64,000 nt of DNA from Pseudomonadota bacterium (lineage in GTDB: Archaea; Thermoplasmatota; SW-10-69-26; JACQPN01; JAJPHT01), in contig JAJPHT010000019.1 in the NCBI GenBank assembly GCA_021325135.1, forward strand, positions 1 to 64,000. The letters are read 5' to 3'. Under the pieces are notes generated by a model. The model made no database searches. It was not told the origin of the DNA and was given only the letters and a program-made list of their open reading frames with translations. Shown here one piece after another: positions 50,465 to 58,539 of this stretch; the stretch's first letter is position 1, and every line of letters begins with the position of its first letter. The position numbers and the translations under genes were made by a program.

Positions 50465-51145
50465 TCACGCCCGCTGCCCGATCTCGATGCGCACCGTGAC
50501 CTCGGCGCCGTCGGCCAGCTCCAGCTTCTCGCGCAGGAAGTGGGGCGAGATCAGCTCGATGACGTTGGTGTGGTGGCTGCGCAGGGGGAAGATGGCCGCG
50601 GCCTCCACGCCCTGGATCTCGGCGCGGAAGCACTTCACGGCGCCGAAGGTGCGCCCTTCGGCCTGGAACTCCTGGATCATGAGGCCGTCCATGTCCTTGA
50701 CCTCGGCGACCTTCTCGCGATCCAGCGGCTCGACCTCCACGTTGAGCGTGCCGGGGTAGGGGTCGAAGCCCAAGAGCTTGCCGAACGCCTTGCGATAGCC
50801 TTCGCGCCCGATGTAGTAGCGGCCTTCGCCGAGGCCCGCCACGATGCGGCCGCGCACGCTGATCCCCTCGCCGCTCTGGAAGAGGGCGCGGTAGTCGGCG
50901 TACTCGCGGCGCAGCACCTCGACGCCGCTGGGGCTCAGGCGGATGAGCTGCTTGCGCGTGCCCATGCGGCGCACGATGAGCCCCGCGTCCAGGAGCTCCA
51001 GGATCTTGCGCGAGGCCGTCTGCTGTGAGACCTGGAGCTTCTCCGCCAGCTCGCCGCTGGAGGTGTAGACGTAGTCGTGCAGGCCTCCGATCTTGGCCAG
51101 CTGCTTGAGGAGCTCCTTGTCTTCCGGGGCCGCGCCAGCGGGCAT
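50465..51145 (-). CDS. rbkR: CTP-dependent riboflavin kinase with N-terminal HTH (RbkR)
   Basis: 226 residues. N-terminal winged helix (SSGELAEKLQVSQQTASRKI) followed by the DUF120 kinase domain: SGEGISVRGRIVAGLGEGRY, FGKLLGFDPYPGTLNVEVEP and HFLREKLELADGAEV. RbkR proteins phosphorylate riboflavin to FMN with CTP and regulate riboflavin genes. An operator could not be placed here. TATA element GCCTTAAGAA lies at 51171-51180. Confidence 0.93.
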   Translation of the reverse strand: MPAGAAPEDKELLKQLAKIGGLHDYVYTSSGELAEKLQVSQQTASRKILELLDAGLIVRRMGTRKQLIRLSPSGVEVLRREYADYRALFQSGEGISVRGRIVAGLGEGRYYIGREGYRKAFGKLLGFDPYPGTLNVEVEPLDREKVAEVKDMDGLMIQEFQAEGRTFGAVKCFRAEIQGVEAAAIFPLRSHHTNVIELISPHFLREKLELADGAEVTVRIEIGQRA

Positions 51146-51170
51146 GTCGGGACGCGCAACGCGGCTCCCC

Positions 51171-51180
51171 GTTCTTAAGG
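51171..51180 (-). promoter_or_regulatory. TATA box of rbkR
   Basis: Minus strand CCTTAAGAAC, about 30 nt upstream of the ATG at 51145. Confidence 0.4.
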
Positions 51181-51229
51181 CCGCGGGCCCCCCGCCCGGG
51201 ACCACGGAAGGTTCATCAGGGAGGATCGA

Positions 51230-52252
51230 GTGGGGGCGCCCATGCCGGGAGACGCCACGCCCAAGGTCCGCCAGGAGGCGCGCGTCTCCCCCCGCTCGCT
51301 GGACCGCATCCCCACGGTGCGCTTCGCCGACGAGATCATCGAGTCGGCCTTCCACCGCGCGGCCAAGATCACCATCCCCAACGCGGACGCCTTCATCCGG
51401 ACCAAGCAGACGGAGATGGCCCGCGTCCGCAGCGTGCAGAACACCGTCGCCGCCGCGCTCCAGACCTACGTCAAGCGCTTCCCCAGCTTCGACGGCCTGC
51501 CCCCCTTCTACCAGGAGCTCGCCGCGGTCCTCTGCGACATGGACGCGGTCCGCAAGGCGCTGGGCGCCATCGACTGGGCCTCCAAGCGCGTGGACGAGGT
51601 GGGCGACGAGGCCGTGCCGCAGATCAAGAAGGCGCGCCACGGCGACGAGGTGCGCGTCGCCAAGACCCACGCCTACGGCCGCATCGCGAGCCTGGTCAAG
51701 CAGGTGGACAAGCACCTGCACACGCTCGACGAGGCGCGCAACAACCTGCGCCGGCTCCCCATGCTGGAGGTGTCCATGCCCACCATCGTGATCGCGGGCT
51801 ACCCCAACGTGGGCAAGAGCAGCCTCGTGCGGAAGGTGAGCACCGGCACGCCCGAGGTCGCCAACTACCCGTTCACCACCAAGGGCATCGTGGTGGGCCA
51901 CTTCGAGCACAAGTTCCAGAAGCACCAGATCGTCGACACGCCGGGCCTGCTGGACCGCTCCATGGACGACCGCAACGCCATCGAGATGCAGGCCATCGCG
52001 GCGCTGCGCCACCTGGCGGACGTCATCGTCTTCCTCGTGGACCCCAGCGGCCACTGCGGCTACTCGCTGGAGGCGCAGACGAAGCTCCTCCAGGACACCA
52101 AGGCCATGTTCCCCGAGACGCCCTTCGTCGTGGCCGAGAGCAAGAGCGACCTCGCGACGGCGGGCGTGGGCGAGATCGCCTTCAGCAGCGAGACGGGCGC
52201 CGGCGTCGACGACCTCATGGCGGTCGTGCTCTCGCGGCTGCGCGCGCGCTAA
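51230..52252 (+). CDS. NOG1-type GTP-binding protein
   Basis: 340 residues. Long N-terminal helical region (LDRIPTVRFADEIIESAFHR), then the GTPase: G1 VIAGYPNVGKSSLVRKVS, G2 around YPFTTKGIVVG, G3 VDTPGLLDR and an SKSD-type G4 (AESKSDLA). NOG1 works in large-subunit assembly. The GTG at 51230 is preferred over the ATG at 51242 because GGGAGG lies 5 nt upstream. Confidence 0.93.
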   Translation: MGAPMPGDATPKVRQEARVSPRSLDRIPTVRFADEIIESAFHRAAKITIPNADAFIRTKQTEMARVRSVQNTVAAALQTYVKRFPSFDGLPPFYQELAAVLCDMDAVRKALGAIDWASKRVDEVGDEAVPQIKKARHGDEVRVAKTHAYGRIASLVKQVDKHLHTLDEARNNLRRLPMLEVSMPTIVIAGYPNVGKSSLVRKVSTGTPEVANYPFTTKGIVVGHFEHKFQKHQIVDTPGLLDRSMDDRNAIEMQAIAALRHLADVIVFLVDPSGHCGYSLEAQTKLLQDTKAMFPETPFVVAESKSDLATAGVGEIAFSSETGAGVDDLMAVVLSRLRAR

Positions 52253-53040
52253 GGCGCCCGCCACAAGGTGAGCGCGTAGGAGAGGCGCGCCCCCTCGTGC
52301 GCGGAGACGAAGGCCCACCGCGCGCCGGCGGGCACGAAGCACTCCAGGAGGCCGTCGCGGTGGCCGCACGCGCCGCTGCCCGAGACGCCCTGGTGATCCG
52401 CGTCGGCGAACGCCACCGAGAGGCAATCGGAGCAGCCGGCGAAGCGGAGGGCGGCGAACTCGTCGCCGCGCGTCTCGCGGCCCAGGTCGATCCACGCGCC
52501 GTCGAGCCCATCGTGCCGGGAGGGGCCCAGCGCGCCGTTGACGGAGAGGCCCGCGGGCAGCCCCAGCGTGAGGTTGCCCTCGGCGCGGAGCGTGGGCCAG
52601 GGGTCGCCCTCGGCGCGGACGCTGAGGTGATAGCTTCCCACGCCCGCGCCGCAGTCGGCCCCGTTGCAGACCTCCAGGTAGAACGACCAGAGGCCCGGCT
52701 CGGTGGAGTCGAAGGAGAAGGAGCCCACGCCGAAGCCCGCGAAGGAGGGCCCCTCGCCCTCGCCGTGGTCGGGGGACCAGGCGTAGACGTTCACGGTGTC
52801 GCCCGGCGCGGTCGTGATGGCGATGGTGACGTGGACGCCCGGCGGCGCCTCGAAGCGGTACGCGTCGCGCTCGTCGCCCGTGGTGATCGCGCCAGAGCAG
52901 TCCGCGGGAAGCTGGAGGACCGCGCCCTCCTGGGGCGAGTAGGGGGCGTCCGCGCCGGTGCCGCAGTCGTCCTGCGCGTCGGCGGCCGCGGGCGGCAGGA
53001 GGACCAGGGCGGCGGCCAGGAGGGCCAGGAGCGCGCGCAC
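52249..53040 (-). CDS. Secreted protein with PPC-like beta domains
   Basis: 263 residues from a GTG. Signal peptide (RALLALLAAALVLLPPAAAD). The mature part has DAYRFEAPPGVHVTIAITTA and EPGLWSFYLEVCNG, typical of the pre-peptidase C-terminal beta-sandwich. A second Cys-rich segment (FAGCSDCLSVAFAD) follows. Probably a cell-surface or exported protein; no catalytic domain. Overlaps the NOG1 gene end by 4 nt (convergent). Confidence 0.6.
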   Translation of the reverse strand: MRALLALLAAALVLLPPAAADAQDDCGTGADAPYSPQEGAVLQLPADCSGAITTGDERDAYRFEAPPGVHVTIAITTAPGDTVNVYAWSPDHGEGEGPSFAGFGVGSFSFDSTEPGLWSFYLEVCNGADCGAGVGSYHLSVRAEGDPWPTLRAEGNLTLGLPAGLSVNGALGPSRHDGLDGAWIDLGRETRGDEFAALRFAGCSDCLSVAFADADHQGVSGSGACGHRDGLLECFVPAGARWAFVSAHEGARLSYALTLWRAP

Positions 53041-53130
53041 GGCCCTGAGCCCGCCGGCAGGGGCTTCAAGGGTCGTTCGTCCCCCGCGGGGGAGCCAACC
53101 TTTTCCCCGGCCGCGGCGCTGGCGGGACCC

Positions 53131-53922
53131 ATGGACCTGGGCCTGCACGGCAAGGCGGCGGCGGTCATGGCGGCCAGCGACGGCCTGGGCTTCGCCTGCG
53201 CTCTGACGCTGGCGCGCGAGGGCGCGGACGTGGCCATCTGCGGGCGGCGCGAGGACGCGCTGCGCTCCGCGGCGAAGTCCATCGCGGACGCCACGGGACG
53301 GCGCGCGGTGCCCATCGTCGCGGACGTGTCCAAGGCGCACGACGTGGAGCGCTTCGTGAACGCCGCCGCGGCCGACCTGCGCGGGCTCGACGTGCTGGTC
53401 GTGAACGCGGGCGGACCGCCCCCGGGCCGGTTCGAGAGCCTGGACGACAAGGCGTGGCAGGCCGCGTTCGACCTCACGCTCATGAGCGCCGTGCGCGCGG
53501 TCCGCGCCGCGCTGCCCCACTTCCGCGCCGAACGCGGGGGCAGCGTCGTCGCGATCCAGTCCACGAGCATCCGCCAGCCCATCGACAACCTGCTGCTCTC
53601 CAACAGCCTGCGCCTCGCCGTCGCCGGCCTCTTCAAGTCCCTCGCCACGCAGCACGCGCCGGAGGGCATCCGGTTCAACCTCGTGCTCCCGGGCACCATG
53701 GCCACTGAGCGCTCGATGCAATTGGCCCGCGCCCGCGCGGCCGAAACCGGCGCCACCGTGGAGGAGGCGCTGGCGGACCGCGCGAGGCCCATCCCCCTGG
53801 GGCGCCTGGGGCAGCCGGAGGAGCTGGCCGACGCCGTGGCGTTCCTCGCCAGCGACCGCGCGCGTTATATCACGGGGGTCGCGCTCCAGGTGGACGGCGG
53901 GATCGTGCGCGTCCCGCTCTGA
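53131..53922 (+). CDS. SDR-family protein lacking the usual catalytic Tyr
   Basis: 263 residues. Cofactor motif AAVMAASDGLGFACALTLAR (GxxxGxG variant) and NAG motif VVNAGGPPPG. Where a classical SDR has Ser...YxxxK, this reads STSIRQPIDNLLLSNSLRLA: Ser is present but the Tyr is Leu and the Lys position Asn/Arg. A small known subfamily with this QPIDN-LSN sequence exists. Activity is uncertain. Coupled to the FAH-family gene (TGATG). Confidence 0.8.
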   Translation: MDLGLHGKAAAVMAASDGLGFACALTLAREGADVAICGRREDALRSAAKSIADATGRRAVPIVADVSKAHDVERFVNAAAADLRGLDVLVVNAGGPPPGRFESLDDKAWQAAFDLTLMSAVRAVRAALPHFRAERGGSVVAIQSTSIRQPIDNLLLSNSLRLAVAGLFKSLATQHAPEGIRFNLVLPGTMATERSMQLARARAAETGATVEEALADRARPIPLGRLGQPEELADAVAFLASDRARYITGVALQVDGGIVRVPL

Positions 53923-54770
53923 TGGCCATGCGGCTCTGCGCCTACCACGAGTACGACGCCGTCGCGACCGGGTTCCTCTCGGGCGACCGCGTGGTGTCCC
54001 TGGACGACCTCAACGACGCCCTGGGCACGGACTTCGGCCCCGACCTGGACGGCGTGCTGCGCCGCGGGCAGGCCGACGCGCTGGCCAAGGCGCTGACCAC
54101 CGCGCGCGTCCCGCGCAGCGGCTGGCGCGTGGGCAACCTCCGCTTCGCGCCGCCCCTGGCGCACCCGCCCAAGATCTGGGGCATCGGCCTCAACTTCGCG
54201 GAGCACGCGGCGGACCTCGGCGCGGCGGCGCCCGAGGAACCCGGCGCCTGGATGCGCCCCGCGACGAGCCTCGCGCACCACGGCACCACCGTGCGCCTGC
54301 CCCCAGGCGTCGGGCGCGTCACCGCGGAGGGCGAGATCGGCGTCGTGCTGGGCAAGTACGCGCGCTCGCTCTCCAGCCGCGAGGCCGCGCGCGACGCCGT
54401 GCTGGGCTTCGTGCCCGTCCTCGACCTCACCGCGGAGGAGCTGCTCCTGAAGAACGTGCGCAACCTCGCGCGCGCCAAGAGCTACGAGGGCTTCTGCGTC
54501 GTGGGCCCCTTCGTCGCGACCAAGGACGAGTGGGAGCCCGCGCGCGACACGCGCATCGCGACCACCGTGGACGGAGCCACGCGCGAGGGCCGCGTCGCGC
54601 AGATGCGGCACGACCCCTACGAGCTGGTGCGCTTCTTCAGCCACGTCTTCCCCTGGGAGCCCGGCGACCTGCTGCTCACGGGGACCCCTGGCGCGCTGCC
54701 GCTGAAGGCGGGCTCCTCCATGCGGGCGGAGATCGAGGGGCTTGGCACGTTGGAGGCCCGCGCTGCGTAG
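53922..54770 (+). CDS. Fumarylacetoacetate hydrolase family protein
   Basis: 282 residues. FAH fold with IWGIGLNFAEHAADLG, the metal Glu pair in TAEGEIGVVLGKY, and LDLTAEELLLKNVRNLARAK with SYEGFCVVGPF. C-terminal LLTGTPGALPLKAGS is typical. Members hydrate or cleave acylpyruvates and related keto acids. Start overlaps the SDR stop (TGATG). A joint catabolic step with the SDR is inferred. Confidence 0.85.
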   Translation: MAMRLCAYHEYDAVATGFLSGDRVVSLDDLNDALGTDFGPDLDGVLRRGQADALAKALTTARVPRSGWRVGNLRFAPPLAHPPKIWGIGLNFAEHAADLGAAAPEEPGAWMRPATSLAHHGTTVRLPPGVGRVTAEGEIGVVLGKYARSLSSREAARDAVLGFVPVLDLTAEELLLKNVRNLARAKSYEGFCVVGPFVATKDEWEPARDTRIATTVDGATREGRVAQMRHDPYELVRFFSHVFPWEPGDLLLTGTPGALPLKAGSSMRAEIEGLGTLEARAA

Positions 54771-54781
54771 GTTTTCTCTTC

Positions 54782-54893
54782 GGTCAAGGGTCCAAAGAAC
54801 GCGACGAGCGCCACGAGCGCAAAGGACGCGACGAAAGAAAACTTGGCGACCTTGGCGCTCTTCGCGCTCATGGCGTTCTTTGGACCCTTGACC
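54782..54893. repeat. 21-bp perfect inverted repeat with extended imperfect stem
   Basis: 54782-54802 and 54873-54893 are perfectly complementary. The next 18 nt inward pair imperfectly (GACGAGCGCCACGAGCGC and its partner). Placed between the FAH-family stop and the convergent patatin stop. Probably a bidirectional terminator or mobile palindrome. Confidence 0.75.
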
Positions 54894-54907
54894 AGGGAGC
54901 CACGCAT

Positions 54908-55726
54908 CTAGGCCGCATGCATCGCGTCGTCCACGCCCTGCGCGACCGCGCGCCGGAGGTCCTCCGCGCGGCGCATGAGCCGGCTGAGGCGCAGCTCCGG
55001 AGGGGGAGCGACGACGCGGACGCGCACGCCCTCGGGGGGTTTCGCGACGAAGTCCAGCGCGGCGTTGTAGCGCTCGTGGAGGGAGGCGAACGCGCCCGCC
55101 GCGCCGGGATAGGGGAGCGAGCCCACGAGGACGGTGCCGCGCGACGCGGGCGGGCGCCGGTAGCCCAGCGGCTTCGTGAGCACGACGGTGACGTCGTCCG
55201 CGCCCTCCAGCACCGCGCGGCGGACGGGGATGGGGTCCGCCATGCCGCCGTCGAGGTAGGGGCGCCCCTCGACGCGGACGGGCCGCGCGTAGGCGATGGG
55301 CAGCGCGGCGGTGGCCTTGAGGACGCGCAGCGGGTCGGCCTCGCGGCGCAGGTCGCGGTACTCGGCGCGGCCGGTGCGCGCGTCGGTGAGCGTGATCCAG
55401 AGGGGCGCCTCCGCGGCGCGCAGGCGGGCGAGGTCCAGCGGCACGCGGCGGGCGAACACCTCGTCCACCAGGTACTCCAGGTCCAGGTAGGGGCGCCCCA
55501 CGAGGAGGTTCCGTGCCCGGAGGAGCTTGGCGCCGTCCAGGTGCTCCTGCCAGATGCGGAGCCCCTCCGGCTGCCTGGCGTGCAGGTAGGCGGCCGAGCA
55601 CGCGCCGCTGCTGCTGGCGTACACGGCGTCGAAGCGCTCGCCGGCCGCGTCCAGGCCCACCAGGGCTCCGGCCGCGTAGGCGCCTCGCATGCCCCCTCCT
55701 TCGACCACCAGGGCGGTCCTGCTCAT
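54908..55726 (-). CDS. Patatin-like phospholipase (RssA/YjjU-like)
   Basis: 272 residues. N-terminal oxyanion loop ALVVEGGGMRGAYAAGALVG, and YASSSGACSAAYL around the nucleophile, where the usual G-x-S-x-G has Ala for the first Gly. The catalytic Asp lies in YLDGGMADPIPV (DGG). The family hydrolyses acyl lipids. In archaea, whose membranes are ether-linked, the substrate could be an acyl ester or an imported lipid. Convergent with the FAH-family gene. Confidence 0.8.
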   Translation of the reverse strand: MSRTALVVEGGGMRGAYAAGALVGLDAAGERFDAVYASSSGACSAAYLHARQPEGLRIWQEHLDGAKLLRARNLLVGRPYLDLEYLVDEVFARRVPLDLARLRAAEAPLWITLTDARTGRAEYRDLRREADPLRVLKATAALPIAYARPVRVEGRPYLDGGMADPIPVRRAVLEGADDVTVVLTKPLGYRRPPASRGTVLVGSLPYPGAAGAFASLHERYNAALDFVAKPPEGVRVRVVAPPPELRLSRLMRRAEDLRRAVAQGVDDAMHAA

Positions 55727-55805
55727 CGCGGAACCACCCGGAGGGGGCCCTTAAGGCGCGCCGATGAGGCTCAAATGCCGGTTCGGGGAGCGCGCAAGGG
55801 CACGG

Positions 55806-56630
55806 CTATGGTGCTGACGTGCGCACGATCATCTCGTTGAGGGCCCCGGTGCGGTAGCCGCGCGGGTCCACCTCGACCTCGGAGTAGCCGAGGAGCCGGA
55901 AGGCGGGCGTGATATCACCCAGGAGGGCGCGCAGGCGGGCGATCTCGTCGGGCAGCACCTCGACGCGGGCGAGCCGGCCCTCGGAGAGCGTGCGGACGCG
56001 CACCTGGCGGAAGCCCCGCGCGCGCAGCAGCGACTCCGCCTGCCCGATGCGCGTGAGCTTCTGCAGGGTGACCGGCTCGCCGTAGGGGATGCGGCTGCTC
56101 AGGCACGCCATGCTGGGCTTGTCCCAGACGGGCAGCGCGAGGTGCTTCGCCACGGCGCGCACCTCCTCCTTGGTCATGGCCAGCTCGACGAAGGGCTGCC
56201 AGAGCCCCTTCTCGCGGATGGCCTGCGTGCCGGGCCGCCAGTCGGAGAGGTCGTCCTGGTTCGTGCCCACGGCGACGGCGGAGAAGCCGCGCGCCTGCGC
56301 GATCTCCAGCATGACCTCGCCCAGCCCCTTGCGGCAGAAGTAGCAGCGGTTCACCGGGTTCGCCGCGTACTCGGCGTCGGCCAGCTCGCTGTGCCAGACC
56401 ACCTCGTGGGGCACGCCCATGGCGCGGGCGAACCCCTCGGCCGCCTCGCGCTCCTCGCGGGCGTAGGACTCCGAGTCCACGATGACGGCGAGGCCGTCCC
56501 CGCCCAGCGCGTCGGCGCCCACCTTGGCCAGCACGGCGCTGTCGACGCCGCCGCTGAACGCGACGAGGACGCGCCCCTTGGCGCGGAACATCGACGCAAG
56601 CTGCGCCGCCAGGTCCGCCGGGTCCCGCAT
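55806..56630 (-). CDS. larE: ATP-dependent sacrificial sulfur transferase LarE
   Basis: 274 residues. PP-loop SGGVDS (residues 26-31). NRCYFCRK has C96 and C99. SMACLSSRIPYG has C176, the position of the sacrificial Cys in the Lactobacillus plantarum LarE. LarE donates sulfur to the nickel-pincer nucleotide with LarB and LarC, neither of which is in the window. With C96/C99 also present, a cluster-bearing form of LarE is possible. Confidence 0.88.
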   Translation of the reverse strand: MRDPADLAAQLASMFRAKGRVLVAFSGGVDSAVLAKVGADALGGDGLAVIVDSESYAREEREAAEGFARAMGVPHEVVWHSELADAEYAANPVNRCYFCRKGLGEVMLEIAQARGFSAVAVGTNQDDLSDWRPGTQAIREKGLWQPFVELAMTKEEVRAVAKHLALPVWDKPSMACLSSRIPYGEPVTLQKLTRIGQAESLLRARGFRQVRVRTLSEGRLARVEVLPDEIARLRALLGDITPAFRLLGYSEVEVDPRGYRTGALNEMIVRTSAP

Positions 56631-56681
56631 GTCGCGCCCATGACGGGTCTCACGGCTTGAACCTTGGGACGCCCCGGCCGA

Positions 56682-57152
56682 TCAGGAATACGCCACGGTC
56701 ACGCGCAGCGCGTAGGACGTGCTCACGTCGACGCCCTGCGCGGAGAAGGCGCCGCCGGTGCCCACCACCTGGACGTGCCACGTCCCGGGGGCCAGCGGCG
56801 CGGCGGCGAGGAGGGTGCCGTTGGGGTGCGCGACGTCGAGGTCCGCCTTGGCCCGCGGCGCGCCGGCGGCGTCCAGCAGGGTCACGGTGATGGCGGCGGG
56901 CGTGCCTTGGGAGGGGAGCACGCCGCCCGACTTGGTGAGGAGCCCCGCGGAGACGTTGAGGGCGCGGGCCCCTGCCTCCACGGGGAAGGAGAAGGTGCGG
57001 TTGTACTGCGGGGTCAGCGCGTCGTGGAAGCCGCGCACGTAGTCCGCGCGCGCCCCGTCGCCGCCGCGCAGGGGCCCCAGGCCGGAGCCGGCGCCCGCGC
57101 AGCCCGAGAGCGCGAGGGCCGCAAGGACCAGCAGGGCGCGTCGCGGCATCAT
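56682..57152 (-). CDS. Putative lipoprotein
   Basis: 156 residues. Signal ALLVLAALALSGC with lipobox LSGC. The mature region is a beta-rich domain (LNVSAGLLTKSGGVLPSQGT, PGTWHVQVVGTGG), like small Ig-type or PPC-like secreted domains. The start overlaps the upstream 118-codon frame (TGATG) so both are probably co-expressed. Confidence 0.62.
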   Translation of the reverse strand: MMPRRALLVLAALALSGCAGAGSGLGPLRGGDGARADYVRGFHDALTPQYNRTFSFPVEAGARALNVSAGLLTKSGGVLPSQGTPAAITVTLLDAAGAPRAKADLDVAHPNGTLLAAAPLAPGTWHVQVVGTGGAFSAQGVDVSTSYALRVTVAYS

Positions 57153-57454
57153 GCGTGCCCCTCGTAGCGTCCCGGCTCTTGAACCCGTGCCCCGGTGCCA
57201 ATGGCGCCTGCCGGAGCCCACAGCACCACCCAGGCGTCCGCCCCAGGGGTGGCCCGGCCTCCGCGCTGGAGTTTGGCTTGGTGAAGCGCGAAGGCGGGCC
57301 GCTCCCCGGGCCGCCAGAGGACGAGAACGAGATCGCCCTCCGGCGGGAACTCGGCGCCCAGGAGGTCGAGGCGGCCCTCCGCGCTGAGCCGGGCCAGCGG
57401 TTGGACCTCGAACCTCAGCGGCGGCGGGTGGGCGCGCAGCGACCCCGTGGGCAC
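57149..57454 (-). CDS. Hypothetical protein upstream of the lipoprotein
   Basis: About 101 residues from the GTG at 57454 (a TTG at 57505 would give 118). PPPLRFEVQPLARLSAEGRL, PEGDLVLVLWRPGERPAFAL and WVVLWAPAGAIGTG have coding-like composition with short beta strands. No signal peptide or domain recognised. Linked to the lipoprotein by a TGATG overlap. Confidence 0.45.
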   Translation of the reverse strand: MPTGSLRAHPPPLRFEVQPLARLSAEGRLDLLGAEFPPEGDLVLVLWRPGERPAFALHQAKLQRGGRATPGADAWVVLWAPAGAIGTGARVQEPGRYEGHA

Positions 57455-57538
57455 GCCCCCTACGAACGTCGAGGTTGCCAAGACCCTTGTCCCGCGATCA
57501 CCCAACGTTCATGGCGCAGGAGCCCCTGGGGGCGGATG

Positions 57539-57931
57539 CCTGGAAGCCGGCGGACGGCCGACGCTCCCGCAAGGGGGTGAGGAAAGTCCCGGCTCCCGTG
57601 AGCAGGGGCGTCGCGGCGCGATCCCAAGGACGCGCAGCGGCCGGGGCGAGAGCCCCGACCGAGGAGCAGACACGACACCGCCCCCGGGCAGCGTGATGGG
57701 GACCCAAGCCCCGGACGTTCCGGAGGGAGAGGATGAAACGGCCATCGGTCCCCGGAGCAAGTCCAAACGGCCCCGTCACGGCGCTCACCCAGGGGCGAGT
57801 CGGACGCGCCCCTCCGCATGGAGGGGGACGCCCGGAGGTCACAGTCCGGCGCGTCAGGAGAATGCCGTCAGTCCCCGGCGTCGCAAGACCACGGGGATGA
57901 ACAGAACCGGGCTTACGACCGGCATCCAGGC
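57539..57931 (+). ncRNA. rnpB: Archaeal RNase P RNA (rnpB)
   Basis: About 393 nt. The conserved core is present: GAGGAAAGTCC (CR-I, near 57580) and ACAGAACCGGGCTTACGACC (CR-V, near 57901), with AGAGGATGAAAC-type sequence between. The ends pair as P1: GCCTGGA/TCCAGGC (57539-57545 with 57925-57931), continued by GCCGG/CCGGC. It folds with protein partners including Rnp1 (1120-1404) to cut 5' leaders from pre-tRNA. Open frames drawn across it are not coding. Confidence 0.93.
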
Positions 57932-58054
57932 CTCGCATTTCCCGGACGGGCCAAGGGCTCGCCCCTTCGTCGATATCACCCTTCGAGCCAACCGAGGAAG
58001 TGGCTAGAACCTTTCTAAGACTCGTGAAGGCGAGGTTCCTCACGGTGACCCCGA

Positions 58055-58348
58055 GTGGTTGAGAACCTTCCCCAGGATGAGGAGACGAGGAGGAACGAAT
58101 CGCAGCCGGACGAGGAGGAGCAGGCCTCCTCCAGCCGGCCGATGACCATCGAGGAGGCGGCGCGGAAGGGCGGCAACACGACGAAGGAGCGCTACGGGCC
58201 GGACTTCTACAGCCGCATCGGCCGCAAGGGCGGCCAGCGGGTGGCGCGCGAGCGCGGGCCCGACTTCTACTCCGAGATCGGCCGCAAGGGCGGCGAGGCC
58301 CGCGTGGCGCAGAGCCGGAAGCTCGAATCCGAGCGAAGCGAGGAGTGA
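58055..58348 (+). CDS. KGG-motif stress-type protein
   Basis: 97 residues from a GTG (68 from the ATG at 58142). It carries three KGG motifs: AARKGGNTTKERYGPDFYSR, IGRKGGQRVARERGPDFYSE and IGRKGGEARVAQSRKLE. KGG proteins (Con-10/YciG-like) are small, hydrophilic, general-stress or conidiation-associated proteins; DNA or water binding is suspected. The acidic N-terminal 30 residues are not part of the family. Confidence 0.75.
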   Translation: MVENLPQDEETRRNESQPDEEEQASSSRPMTIEEAARKGGNTTKERYGPDFYSRIGRKGGQRVARERGPDFYSEIGRKGGEARVAQSRKLESERSEE

Positions 58349-58398
58349 GAGGGCGTCCTTCGGCGCGCCAGGACCTGCTTCCCTCGTCCCCTCGCATC

Positions 58399-58466
58399 GC
58401 GACGGCGCCACGACGCGACGGACGAGGAGCCAAAGGTTCCCGGTCGTCGCGTCGTGGCGCCGTCGC
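58399..58466. repeat. 22-bp perfect inverted repeat
   Basis: 58399-58420 and 58445-58466 are perfect reverse complements (GCGACGGCGCCACGACGCGACG) with a 24-nt loop. Downstream of the KGG gene and of the convergent beta-helix gene, so it may be a shared terminator or a member of the palindrome group. Confidence 0.75.
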
Positions 58467-58539
58467 GTCGTCGCGTTGAGGCGTGACAGGCGCAGGATCA
58501 GCCGCCCGCCAGCGCGGTGGCGACCACCATGGCGGCTCC

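Noticed and set aside
57447..58433. Long frames on both strands over the RNase P RNA region
   Set aside because: They cross the RNA conserved core (CR-I and CR-V) and lack protein features.
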